Part shown: positions 1 through 7,717 of the stretch, piece after piece | Numbering within the stretch: position 1 is the first letter of the stretch | How the letters are laid out: each line of letters opens with the position of its first letter | Source: Mycobacteroides sp. CBMA 271 | Lineage (GTDB): Bacteria; Actinomycetota; Actinomycetes; Mycobacteriales; Mycobacteriaceae | DNA: 64,000 bases | Direction of reading: 5' to 3' | Assembly (NCBI RefSeq): GCF_009729205.1 | Contig: NZ_VTHB01000003.1 | Span: 1 to 64,000 of the forward strand | Made by a program: the position numbers and the translations under genes | Notes under the pieces: model-generated | What the model saw: the letters and a program-made list of their open reading frames with translations, nothing else | Told to the model about the DNA's origin: nothing | Database searches by the model: none

Positions 1-13
1 TCGACCACGCTCA

Positions 14-32
14 ACTCCCTCATTCAGGGAGT
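14..32. other. Small inverted repeat next to the tRNA 3' side
   Basis: ACTCCCT and AGGGAGT pair across a five-base loop. It lies downstream of the tRNA in its direction of transcription, so it could end that transcript, but no T tract follows. I see no coding region between the window edge and the tRNA. Confidence 0.3.
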
Positions 33-136
33 GTCAAGGATCAACCGAAGTAGATGTAAAGCATCCGCCGAAACACTGTCGCCCATCACCCGAAGACGAA
101 ACGTCAAGCATCACCCGACGTCATACAGGCTCGAAG

Positions 137-209
137 TGCCCTCGGCAGGATTCGAACCTGCGACACCGGCTTTAGGAGAGCCGTGCTCTATCCCCTGAGC
201 TACGAGGGC
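137..209 (-). tRNA. tRNA-Arg (anticodon CCU)
   Basis: The minus strand folds as a full cloverleaf. The seven-pair acceptor stem is GCCCTCG with CGAGGGC, the D-arm GCTC/GAGC, the anticodon stem CGGCT/AGCCG around loop CTCCTAA (anticodon CCT), and the T-arm GCAGG/CCTGC around TTCGAAT, with discriminator A. It decodes the rare arginine codon AGG. No CCA is encoded. The gene's 3' end faces the window edge, so any element integrated at this tRNA would lie outside the window. Confidence 0.97.
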
Positions 210-326
210 GGGGACCTGTGTGAATAGGTGTCTAAAACTCTAACGGGTCGGCGGGGGTGGTTTGTTCGCGGTGTATGGGTGAGTCGTAGCCGGTAGGAAA
301 CTGCCCCACTGGTGGTGTGCGTGTTG

Positions 327-1742
327 TTAGGGGCGCTTCTTGAGGCGTAGCAGTAGGTCGGACGGTTTGAGGGTGAGCGTTTCTGAGACCTGCAGCTGGT
401 AATCCGGGCGTGGTTCGAGGTCGTACTGGTGCAGGATCGCGGCAAGGGTGATCAGGATTTCGTGCTGAGCGAATTGACGGCCGATGCACGCGCGTGCGCC
501 GACACCGAAAGGCCTGTGGATATGCGTGGGGAGCTTGCGGCGGTTCTCGCTCAAAAAACGGTCGGGGTTGAACTGATCGGCGTCAGGGCCCCATGACGGA
601 TGGCGTTGGGCAGCCAGCAGATTCACGAAAACCCATTCGTTCTCCTTGAAGGCGTAGGCGCCACCTCCGATGGTGTTGTTGCACTTGGCTTGCCGGAAGT
701 AGCCGGGGGCGACGGGCCATAGGCGCAGGGTCTCGTCGACAACCAGACGCAGGTAGCGCAGTTTGGCGATCTGGTCGAACTGGAAGTCGGGGAAGGTGCG
801 TTCGGGCCAGCTTTCGTTGACTTCGGCGCGGGCCTTGGCGGCGATCTCTGGGTGAGTGGACAGGAAGTGCAGCGCGAATGCGATTGCGTTGGCTGAGGTT
901 TCGCTACCGGCGACTAGGAAGGTGAGGATCTGATTACCGATGTTGTTGTCGTCGAGCGTCTCCCCGGTGAGAGGATCCGGGGAGGTGAGCATGATGTCGA
1001 GCATGTCGGGGATTTGCCCGGTGCGCGGGTTAGCGCGGCGTGTTTCGATGATCGTGTCGACTTCGGCGCGGATGAACTTCTTGTCCGCGTCATGCTCGCG
1101 CCGGCGGGCGCGGCCGAAGAGCTGCTCGTAGAAGGGGATGGAGTCGGTGCGCCGGTTTGCGTAATGCAGCTCGCGCAGAACTGCTTTGATGAAGTTGTTC
1201 TCGCGGGGATCGGTCAGGCTGCTGAATCTGTAGCCGAATCCGGCGCGGCTGATGATTTCGATGGTGAGCCGGTTGGTGTCGGCGGGTACGTCGATCCAAG
1301 TTTCACCGTCGGCGTGGGTGTCCCAAGCGGCGATGAGCTCGCGGACCGTGTCGGTAATGCTGGCGTGGTAGTTGGTCATCGCCTCCTTGGTGAAGGAGGG
1401 GACGAGGATGTCATGGGCCTTGCGCCAGTTTGGTTCGTCGTTGTAGGCGGTGAACATGCCGTCGCCCGCGAGGCTGCGTATCTTGTGCAGCGTCGGGCCG
1501 ACGTTCTTCTCCCAGAACTCCTCATTGTTGATGTCCTCGATCAGTTCTGGGCCGTCGACCACGATGACGGGAAAGTCGCCGATGCGCTGTTCAAAGATGC
1601 CGTTGTGGCGGCGAGCTTCCTCGGTGAGGCCCTGGACGGGTCTGGCGAAGTCGACGCTGACAAGGTCGCCGAGTATCGGCAGCCGGAACCGTGGGTGAGG
1701 CAGCGACCGCGCGGCGTGGGTGGCTGTGCGCGTATCTGTCAT
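327..1742 (-). CDS. Cytochrome P450, CYP102 (BM3)-like heme domain without reductase
   Basis: A 471-residue P450 monooxygenase. Visible motifs: I-helix AGSETS (278-283), K-helix ETLR (337-340), and heme loop FGVGARACIGRQ with Cys419 as the thiolate ligand. The AGDGMFT segment (92-98) and the following NWRKAHDILVPSF resemble the BM3 active-site entrance, with Phe97 in the place of BM3 Phe87. BM3 is a self-sufficient P450-reductase fusion acting on fatty acids. Here the protein ends about 50 residues after the heme Cys, so electrons must come from a separate partner. The start ATG overlaps the upstream gene's stop by four bases (ATGA), making it the last gene of a four-gene operon. The subfamily is inferred from recalled motifs; the substrate is unknown. 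Confidence 0.93.
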   Translation of the reverse strand: MTDTRTATHAARSLPHPRFRLPILGDLVSVDFARPVQGLTEEARRHNGIFEQRIGDFPVIVVDGPELIEDINNEEFWEKNVGPTLHKIRSLAGDGMFTAYNDEPNWRKAHDILVPSFTKEAMTNYHASITDTVRELIAAWDTHADGETWIDVPADTNRLTIEIISRAGFGYRFSSLTDPRENNFIKAVLRELHYANRRTDSIPFYEQLFGRARRREHDADKKFIRAEVDTIIETRRANPRTGQIPDMLDIMLTSPDPLTGETLDDNNIGNQILTFLVAGSETSANAIAFALHFLSTHPEIAAKARAEVNESWPERTFPDFQFDQIAKLRYLRLVVDETLRLWPVAPGYFRQAKCNNTIGGGAYAFKENEWVFVNLLAAQRHPSWGPDADQFNPDRFLSENRRKLPTHIHRPFGVGARACIGRQFAQHEILITLAAILHQYDLEPRPDYQLQVSETLTLKPSDLLLRLKKRP

Positions 1743-2962
1743 CGTTGTTCACCTTTGCGTTCGGGGGTGGTGAGTTCGGGTTGTGCCGCGGCCAGCAGAG
1801 ATATGTAGGCCCGCGCCGGTTGCCACCAGCGTGAGAGTGCGAGCAATTCATCTGTTTCTTCGGCGAGGGTCGTGGACCGGGACTGCACGATCTGGCTGCC
1901 AGCCGCGGATGGTTGGACGCCGGATTCCTTGGCGCGCGCTGCGGCTGCCAACTGCAGGGCATATGCGGCCTCTGTCTTCTGCTCGGGCGGCACGGCATAC
2001 TTGCGCAGGAATCGGTCCAAGCATTCGGGGCTGAGATCGGTGGAGTGAGGGCGCAACCTCAAGATAGCGTCGCGGATCTGGACGGTTGTTTGGTGCAATT
2101 CCAACGCTGTCTTGCGGCGCGCCGGACTATTGATTGCGATCTCGAAAGCCGAGTCGGGCACCGCTTCTGTCATGTCTGCGCGCAGCTGCTGCAGCTGGCG
2201 CCAGTCACGGCTATGGGTGTCCCAGCCTAGATGGGCGACAGCGGCCAACGCGATGGGTATGGCCGCCACGGCGGCGGCGCCGGTTGCCTCCCAGAAAAAG
2301 ATGTAGGCGTGCTTGTCGAGCCGGTAATCCAGGGAATGGACCCAGCCGATTTCCTCGAGAAACTCAAGAGCCATAGCGATCAACGTGGTGGTTCCGATCG
2401 CCGCCCCGATCGTCCCAATGGATCCCGCAACTAGGCGTTCCCGGGGCCTGGCTTCGGGCCGCCGGAACTCATGCACGCACATGTTGAGCATCTGCGCTGC
2501 CAGTGCGACCGGCAATACCGCGTACAGGCCCCAGGCGATGACGTTATCCCAGCCGCCGGCTACCTCGAGTAGCTGGTCGCTGGCGCGTGCCCGCGTGGTG
2601 ACAAGAAAGAATGCCGCGGCCAAGATTAGGGCCCCACCACGGTGATACCGGTGGCGTCGGCGAGTCTCTTCGGGGGAGAGCCGCGCCCACAAGGTGATGA
2701 AGCCCATGAATTCTGCGGCCATGAAGAACACCAGTACTAACGACAGGTGCTGGGCCATGGTGACGGTCATGACCGCGGCGCGCTTCAGCAGTTGCTCAAC
2801 AGCATGCTCGCGCAGCAGCTGTGCCATGAACATGAGCAGCAAGGTGTTGTTGAAGTAGTTGTCGTACAGAGTCTTGTTGAACCACTTGTAGCGCAAGGCA
2901 ATTACTGCTGCCATGGCGGCGATAAGCGGCCAGGCGATCCAGGCTGGAACCGATGACGTCAT
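1739..2962 (-). CDS. MAB_1171c-family (DUF6545) integral membrane protein
   Basis: This 407-residue protein has about seven hydrophobic segments in residues 7-256, for example around 7-22, 70-91, 109-123, 140-160, 180-205 and 237-256. A polar, probably cytoplasmic tail of about 150 residues follows. The architecture and the motif LLLMFMAQLLREHAVEQLL match the actinobacterial family NCBI calls 'MAB_1171c family putative transporter' (DUF6545), usually found beside XRE and ImmA/IrrE genes. Transport has not been shown to my knowledge. It overlaps both neighbours by four bases, so its level is probably tied to the protease and the P450. A sensor or a P450 membrane partner are alternative roles. 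Confidence 0.82.
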   Translation of the reverse strand: MTSSVPAWIAWPLIAAMAAVIALRYKWFNKTLYDNYFNNTLLLMFMAQLLREHAVEQLLKRAAVMTVTMAQHLSLVLVFFMAAEFMGFITLWARLSPEETRRRHRYHRGGALILAAAFFLVTTRARASDQLLEVAGGWDNVIAWGLYAVLPVALAAQMLNMCVHEFRRPEARPRERLVAGSIGTIGAAIGTTTLIAMALEFLEEIGWVHSLDYRLDKHAYIFFWEATGAAAVAAIPIALAAVAHLGWDTHSRDWRQLQQLRADMTEAVPDSAFEIAINSPARRKTALELHQTTVQIRDAILRLRPHSTDLSPECLDRFLRKYAVPPEQKTEAAYALQLAAAARAKESGVQPSAAGSQIVQSRSTTLAEETDELLALSRWWQPARAYISLLAAAQPELTTPERKGEQR

Positions 2963-3462
2963 CGGTCGTTCTGAAAAAACACGCTGTGCATCATCGAGCC
3001 GCTCTTCTCTTTCTCGCGGCCAGCGATCATTAGCAGATTGGCGAAGGTCTCGGCCTCGCGCTCCTGCTCGTTGGCGAAGTCGCTGCGGCCGAGCACTGCA
3101 CGCACAGAGTCGACGCTGATGTCAGGCAGGATATTTCGGAATAGCGCCGAGGCGGTTTCCGGTACAGGCTGATCGATGTGAGTGCGGTCGTGCCCCAGCA
3201 CCATGTGCCCGATTTCGTGGCGCACTATCTGATCAATGTGGTAATTCGAGGTGCTGCGTTCGTGCAGGATCACGTCATCGTGCTCACGTACGAGCCATAG
3301 CCCGCACGGACTGCCCGCTAAACTAGCGGTGTCCGTGGCTATGAGATGGATTGGGCGGCTGCGTTGTTCAGCAAGGTTGGCGATGAACCTCTCCCGGTCC
3401 CATGGCACGGGGATGGGGAGTTCCCGGGCGATGGCGAGCATCTCTTCATTCGATAGCGCCAT
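2959..3462 (-). CDS. ImmA/IrrE-family metallopeptidase
   Basis: The 167-residue protein carries the zinc-protease motif HEIGHMVLGH (His82, Glu83, His86). This class cleaves XRE-type repressors or senses stress, as ImmA does for ImmR in ICEBs1 and IrrE in Deinococcus. The gene starts three bases after the XRE gene stop and overlaps the membrane-protein gene by four bases. The obvious substrate is the XRE protein encoded just upstream. The pairing is inferred from gene order; no cleavage site can be read from sequence. Confidence 0.87.
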   Translation of the reverse strand: MALSNEEMLAIARELPIPVPWDRERFIANLAEQRSRPIHLIATDTASLAGSPCGLWLVREHDDVILHERSTSNYHIDQIVRHEIGHMVLGHDRTHIDQPVPETASALFRNILPDISVDSVRAVLGRSDFANEQEREAETFANLLMIAGREKEKSGSMMHSVFFQNDR

Positions 3463-3465
3463 AAC

Positions 3466-3945
3466 TCACCTGCCTCGGTTTGTCGATGCTTCATCGGGTG
3501 GCTCGACGGGTGGGAGTTGTTCGAGCGCGCGGGCCCGATCAATCAGGGCGGCGACGTTGACCAGAGCTTGCGGGGATAGCCCTGCAGCCCGCGTGGCGAT
3601 ATCGCGGACACCCGCGTCACGCAGGACGCGCAGCATCCCAAGCTGGGACTTGATCCGCTCGTCGGTGCCGGATTCGATGAGATAGCCGGCGGGGACGCCG
3701 AAGTACTCGGCTATCGCCCGCAGGTTTACGACCGAGATGTTGGTCTTCTTTCCCGAACGGATCTGCGATAGGTACTGCGGACTCAGGCTCACCCGAGTCT
3801 TTTCCTCAATCCCCTTGGCGGCGGCATAGTTTGACAGCTGAGGTGTTCCGGCCGCATGCATCGTTTCGAACAGCTCGTTTAGCTTGGCGGCAAGATCCGA
3901 CCCGTCGATTTCGCTGGCGGGGTGCGCGGAGCGGTTCTTTTCCAT
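3466..3945 (-). CDS. XRE-family transcriptional regulator, first gene of the P450 operon
   Basis: A 159-residue protein with a helix-turn-helix domain at about 36-92 (SPQYLSQIRSGKKTNISV is the recognition region) and a helical C-terminal domain of about 60 residues. It is the first of four co-directional genes: XRE, ImmA/IrrE, membrane protein, P450. The ATG follows a short GGGGAG ribosome-binding stretch. A TAGACT -10-like hexamer lies only about 15 bases upstream, inside one of two repeated sites that are good candidates for its own operator. This fits a repressor that is autoregulated and relieved by the neighbouring protease. Confidence 0.9.
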   Translation of the reverse strand: MEKNRSAHPASEIDGSDLAAKLNELFETMHAAGTPQLSNYAAAKGIEEKTRVSLSPQYLSQIRSGKKTNISVVNLRAIAEYFGVPAGYLIESGTDERIKSQLGMLRVLRDAGVRDIATRAAGLSPQALVNVAALIDRARALEQLPPVEPPDEASTNRGR

Positions 3946-3954
3946 GGACTCCCC

Positions 3955-3990
3955 AGTTTCAGTCTATGCACCCTGACGGAAACTGATATT
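3955..3990. promoter_or_regulatory. Candidate XRE operator, site 1 (overlaps operon promoter)
   Basis: AGTTTC, 18 bases, GAAACTGATATT. The arms are inverted repeats. The minus-strand hexamer TAGACT (3961-3966) inside the site fits a mycobacterial -10 (TANNNT) for the XRE operon, so a bound protein would cover the promoter. The same layout occurs 109 bp upstream. Confidence 0.6.
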
Positions 3991-4063
3991 ACAGCAGCCG
4001 CGGTTCTCCGCATTCGCTGACGGCCACCGCTGTACTGGGCATTTGCAGCTGTTGAATACTGTG

Positions 4064-4099
4064 AGTTTCGCCTTGACGTGTCGAATGGAAACTGATATT
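4064..4099. promoter_or_regulatory. Candidate XRE operator, site 2
   Basis: The second copy of AGTTTC-N18-GAAACTGATATT. The 13-mer GGAAACTGATATT is identical to site 1 and the 18-base spacer length is the same, but the spacer sequence differs. That pattern suggests a protein-binding site rather than a duplication. The rest of the 312-bp gap between the XRE gene and the DUF5313 gene shows no reading frame I would call. Confidence 0.55.
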
Positions 4100-4257
4100 T
4101 CTGTTCTGGCTGGCTAGGAAAGTTTTGCTGCCACCGCCAGCCCGGGACGCTAGCGGGACGCGGTGCTGCAGCCGAGGGTCGTCGAGGGGTCGACCATCGG
4201 TTCTGGGGTTCGCGTGAGCGTGGGGAGTCTCTTCTGCCCGGGTGAGCTTGCGCAGCT

Positions 4258-4674
4258 TTAGATGGGGTCGCTGCTGGAGTAGGCGTCCGATGTTTGTGGG
4301 CGCTCCCCGTAGCGCTGGGCGTACGCCTCGTGCTTGAGTGCGTTTTTCTCTCGGTTGACCATGTCGGCGAGTTTGGGATCCAAGCCGTGTGTGGCGAGCC
4401 GGTGGCGGCGCCAGATCTTGTTGAGCGCGTGCGTCATCAGGATGGCCCACACATAGATCGGCAACGTAATCGCGGTATGCAGCAGGAGGCCGCCGGGCAG
4501 AAGCCAGAGCGGGGCCAGGATGAAATGCGGCGGGATGACATATCGGATCATATGCCGGCGGACGGCTCCGGGACCCGACAGATCGTTGGCGACCCAGTCG
4601 CTCATGGTGTCTGGAAGGCGCCGCCCATATGAGTAGGCGATGTACTGCCATCTGGTGGGCCGGTCGGTGGCCAT
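4258..4674 (-). CDS. DUF5313 family membrane protein (paralogue 1)
   Basis: The 138-residue protein has two adjacent hydrophobic stretches at about 46-62 and 67-82 (PPHFILAPLWLLPGG and ITLPIYVWAILMTHAL), flanked by basic segments such as NKIWRRHRL. It fits the small mycobacterial DUF5313 family, which has no known function. A close paralogue lies on the plus strand near 11 kb. Both start with a similar [WL]QYIAY-YGRRLPD stretch, have the same core, and end in a Ser-rich tail with -PI. It appears monocistronic. Confidence 0.85.
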   Translation of the reverse strand: MATDRPTRWQYIAYSYGRRLPDTMSDWVANDLSGPGAVRRHMIRYVIPPHFILAPLWLLPGGLLLHTAITLPIYVWAILMTHALNKIWRRHRLATHGLDPKLADMVNREKNALKHEAYAQRYGERPQTSDAYSSSDPI

Positions 4675-4724
4675 AAATAACTCCTGGGCGTCTGAATCAG
4701 CCCTGCTGATACACAGGTAAAGGC

Positions 4725-4768
4725 CCGGTGAGGGCCGACGGGAATTGTATCCCGAGGGCTCTCACCGG
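4725..4768 (-). terminator. Hairpin ending the DUF2236 transcript
   Basis: A long imperfect stem pairs CCGGTGA with TCACCGG, with further internal pairing GGGA/TCCC. It lies just after the DUF2236 stop on the minus strand. The downstream tract is only weakly T-rich, so this may be a Rho-assisted or L-shaped terminator. Confidence 0.55.
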
Positions 4769-4785
4769 CTGTTGCCGCAGCGGTC

Positions 4786-5886
4786 TCAGCCGAACGGACA
4801 GGTCCCCGTGGCGCGTTCGGGCGCGGCAAAGGTATCCAGGCGATGGCTGTGATAGAAGGTCGCCAACTGCTCGTTCCGACGCGTCAACGATCGGGTGAGT
4901 TTGTCGTACTTACGTTGAGCGGAAGGTGATCCGTTGAGCCGCGACCGTGCCGCGTCGATGCGAATGTTGTTGTACAGCATGGGCTCTATGAGCAATCGAT
5001 CGGGCGTCAGGCGCCACACCAACTGGAGTAGCCGTGTGTATAGCGCGAACTCGACATTGTGGTGAGGTTTGAGCTTGAACCCGATCATTTCGCGCAGACC
5101 CGGGTGCATGGCCTTGGCCGAGCACACTTGGATCATGCGTCCCGCGATAGGCCGAATGGTGAGCCAAAGGGGAAGGAGGGCTGGGCGCACCGCGGCGGGG
5201 AGCAGGAGCGTCGGCAGCGGTAGTCGCATCAGCCCGGCGAACTGCTCACGAAGAAAGCCGTTGGTCTGCAACCGGTTTTCCACCATGTCGTCGTAATAGT
5301 CGGCGAAGTCGGCGTAAGTCGCCGGAAGCTTTCCTTTCGCGCTGGGCAGTTCGAGGTCCTTGATCAGATACCGCTGATACTGGTACGCGGCCTCCTTTTC
5401 GGTGGGGGTCATCGCATACCCCGTGCAGTGCTGGAAGGACTCCAGCGTGGCGTTCATCGCGCTGGCGGCGATCCATATCCATAGCTCGGGATCCAATGCG
5501 CTGTAACGAATCCCCGCGTACTCGCCAACTCCTGTGCCTCGCACCGCGCGATGCTGCTCCTTGAGCCATTGCGCGGTGTCGGCCCGCTGTTGGCGATCAC
5601 CGGTGAACAGTGTCAGTCCGCTGAGCGCACTCCGAATGCCGCGGTCGGTGAAGTTCTCACGGAACCGGCCCGAGCGGTCAACGGAGGCGGCTATCGGCAT
5701 CACCGCCACCTCGTCGAACAGCACTCCGCCGAAGGCTCCGGTCAACGGACTGCCCAGGTGCTTGCGGAAGGCGGTCATGACGTGTGGACGTGTCCCGTCT
5801 GCGCGCAGGATCGCTGCGCCGTCGTCGAGGGAGTTTGGATCCAGGTCGCCGTCGTGGTGGGTGTCGTGCGGCAGTACATGCGTCAT
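4786..5886 (-). CDS. Oxygenase MpaB / DUF2236 family protein
   Basis: The 366-residue protein matches the DUF2236 family, which includes fungal MpaB and the heme-b rubber oxygenase Lcp. The hallmark stretch RAVRGTGVGEYAGIRYSALD followed by PELWIWIAASA is present near residues 115-145. His in KEQHRAVRG is a candidate metal or heme ligand by analogy. No signal peptide is seen. It is divergent from a TetR gene, with a palindrome between them, so repression by that TetR is likely. The substrate is unknown. Confidence 0.85.
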   Translation of the reverse strand: MTHVLPHDTHHDGDLDPNSLDDGAAILRADGTRPHVMTAFRKHLGSPLTGAFGGVLFDEVAVMPIAASVDRSGRFRENFTDRGIRSALSGLTLFTGDRQQRADTAQWLKEQHRAVRGTGVGEYAGIRYSALDPELWIWIAASAMNATLESFQHCTGYAMTPTEKEAAYQYQRYLIKDLELPSAKGKLPATYADFADYYDDMVENRLQTNGFLREQFAGLMRLPLPTLLLPAAVRPALLPLWLTIRPIAGRMIQVCSAKAMHPGLREMIGFKLKPHHNVEFALYTRLLQLVWRLTPDRLLIEPMLYNNIRIDAARSRLNGSPSAQRKYDKLTRSLTRRNEQLATFYHSHRLDTFAAPERATGTCPFG

Positions 5887-5900
5887 TGCAGCCTCCGTCG

Positions 5901-5929
5901 ATGTTAGGAACTTACTTAAACGCTAACAT
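5901..5929. promoter_or_regulatory. TetR operator between DUF2236 oxygenase and TetR genes
   Basis: ATGTTAG, 15 bases, CTAACAT: perfect seven-base arms centred in the divergent intergenic region, close to the oxygenase start. The placement fits the operator of the divergently encoded TetR. Confidence 0.6.
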
Positions 5930-5973
5930 TGCAACACTGGATTGGGAAGGGACTCTGCGTGAGAGACTGAGCT

Positions 5974-6585
5974 GTGTCCGCAGATCCGGATCCGACCGGC
6001 GACCGCATCCTTGAGGCCGCGCTGCAGACAATGATCAGCTTCGGCATCCGGCGCGCCACGGTTGAGGAGATCGCCAGGCGTGCGGGTGTTTCACATATGA
6101 CGGTGTACCGGCGCTGGCCCAACAAGAACGAGCTGTTGGTCGCGGTCTGGCTGCGCGAGGCGCAGACGGTGTTCGCCGCCGTCGACCGCGAGGTGGCCGC
6201 CTTGACCAGTCCCGAGGACAAGCTTGTGGCCGGCTTCACCGGAATCTACTGGTATGTGCACACCCACCCGCTCATGCGGCAGACGGTGGAGATGGATCCG
6301 GAGTCGGTGCTGCCTGTTCTCACCAGCGGGGCGGGGCCGGGCCTCGACATGGCGACCACCTACCTCGCTGGCCATGTGAGTCGCAGCGCCGGAGACATCG
6401 TCGACGATCCGTACGGCGTTGCGGAAATATTTGTGCGCCTGACTCATTCGCTTCTTTTGGCGCCCAGCGCCAGGCACGCGCTTGAGACGAAGGAGGATGC
6501 CGAGCAGTACGCGCGACGGTACATCCTGCCCATCGCGCGGGCATTGGTCCCGACGCCGAGCCAAGAGGCGGCGAGCCTGCGCTGA
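5974..6585 (+). CDS. TetR-family regulator of the DUF2236 gene
   Basis: The 203-residue protein starts at a GTG. It has an N-terminal TetR helix-turn-helix (ATVEEIARRAGVSHMTVYRR, about 27-46) and a helical ligand-binding domain. It is divergent from the DUF2236 oxygenase, and the shared promoter region carries a palindrome. This suggests local repression lifted by a hydrophobic substrate of the oxygenase. The ligand is unknown. Confidence 0.9.
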   Translation: MSADPDPTGDRILEAALQTMISFGIRRATVEEIARRAGVSHMTVYRRWPNKNELLVAVWLREAQTVFAAVDREVAALTSPEDKLVAGFTGIYWYVHTHPLMRQTVEMDPESVLPVLTSGAGPGLDMATTYLAGHVSRSAGDIVDDPYGVAEIFVRLTHSLLLAPSARHALETKEDAEQYARRYILPIARALVPTPSQEAASLR

Positions 6586-6721
6586 GCGCGCGATTTTGCG
6601 CCGTCGACGATCTGAAGGCAGCCTCGGCGCGGCTCGTGCCAGACCGAGGCGCGTGCTTCGGCCGGTGTGCGCGGCGGGCCGACTAATGTCTAGGCCACTG
6701 ACCACACCTTGGGGGTAGCGG

Positions 6722-7663
6722 ATGGATATGGATATCGGAGCGGGCTCACCGGCGGCCGAGGGCTCGTCTGACGCCGCGGACACCGCGCCGCTGCCGGTCC
6801 TCAATGCTCTTCCGGGGATGTCGTCGGATCCCGGGCCGTTTGCGCCGCCTGCGTACGACTACGAACAGCCTCCGTTCATGGAGCAGCCGATGTCGCCGGA
6901 GCCCTACGCGGCTGGCCTCGGGACGCCGCCGTCCGCGGCGGCGAGCAGTCCATACATGCAATGGCCGAGCCACGAACTCTTCGGCGATACGACGCCGTCC
7001 GAATCCACGCCCGCGGCTTCGCAGCCGACGCCACCGGCTCTACCGTCGAGATCGGTTGATTTCTCCTCCTGGGAGGACAAACCCGAAAGAAGCAAGCGTC
7101 CGTTGATGATTGGTGGCGCGGCGCTCGCGGCGGTGGTTGTCATCGGGGGCGTCGTCGCCATATTCATGGGACGCGGCTCCGACGACGCTCCCGCGGACGC
7201 CACTGCGGCGCCGCAGACGCCGGTGTCCAGTCGGAACTCCGATGCGGAGAGTCAGCTGCTTTCCATGCTCCCCAACGGATACGCGCCGTCGGCGTGTAAG
7301 GCCGTCGAACCCGCCAATGAGGCAGTTGCACAAGTCAAATGCGGGCCCAATGACGACCCGGACGGCCCCAAGGAGGCCAGTTTTTCACTGGTGCGCAACA
7401 GGTCTGACCTTGCGGCAGGGCTGAGCCGCCTCACGAAGCGCAGCACGGTGGTGGTGTGCCCGGGAAAGATTCAGTCCCCGGGACCGTGGCGGCGTAACGC
7501 CACACCTGATCTGGTGAGTGGCACGGTGTTCTGCGGCTCCGTCCAGGGCCATCCAATGGTCGGATGGACAGATGAGGAGCGCCTGCTGCTCAGCGAGACC
7601 CGCTCGGGCGTGACGGGCCCGGCGCTTGACCAGCTGTACGCCTGGTGGGCATCGCACTCATAA
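6722..7663 (+). CDS. Single-pass membrane protein with extracytoplasmic Cys-containing domain
   Basis: The 313-residue protein has a Pro/Ser/Ala-rich cytoplasmic region (1-125) and one transmembrane helix (about 128-148, GGAALAAVVVIGGVVAIFMG). An exported domain of about 160 residues follows, with Cys in YAPSACKAV, VKCGPND, VVVCPGK and VFCGSV that could form two disulfides. The domain pattern (LLSMLPNGY..., then a cysteine) recalls the extracytoplasmic domains of mycobacterial Ser/Thr kinases and related anchored proteins. No kinase or enzyme motif is present and the function is unknown. A TAATGT -10-like hexamer lies about 40 bases upstream. Confidence 0.8.
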   Translation: MDMDIGAGSPAAEGSSDAADTAPLPVLNALPGMSSDPGPFAPPAYDYEQPPFMEQPMSPEPYAAGLGTPPSAAASSPYMQWPSHELFGDTTPSESTPAASQPTPPALPSRSVDFSSWEDKPERSKRPLMIGGAALAAVVVIGGVVAIFMGRGSDDAPADATAAPQTPVSSRNSDAESQLLSMLPNGYAPSACKAVEPANEAVAQVKCGPNDDPDGPKEASFSLVRNRSDLAAGLSRLTKRSTVVVCPGKIQSPGPWRRNATPDLVSGTVFCGSVQGHPMVGWTDEERLLLSETRSGVTGPALDQLYAWWASHS

Positions 7664-7669
7664 ACAAAA

Positions 7670-7698
7670 ACCGTCGGCCGCGTGAGGCGGCCGACGGT
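7670..7698. terminator. Bidirectional terminator
   Basis: An 11-bp perfect stem (ACCGTCGGCCG / CGGCCGACGGT) with a seven-base loop sits between convergent genes. On the minus strand it is followed by TTTTTG, and on the plus strand by CTTT. It can end both the membrane-protein and the MPT63-like transcripts. Confidence 0.85.
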
Positions 7699-7717
7699 CT
7701 TTGACGAGCTGTTTGAA

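Noticed and set aside
1014..1808. 264-codon plus-strand frame over the P450 gene
   Set aside because: The P450 on the other strand has all family motifs; this frame is its shadow.
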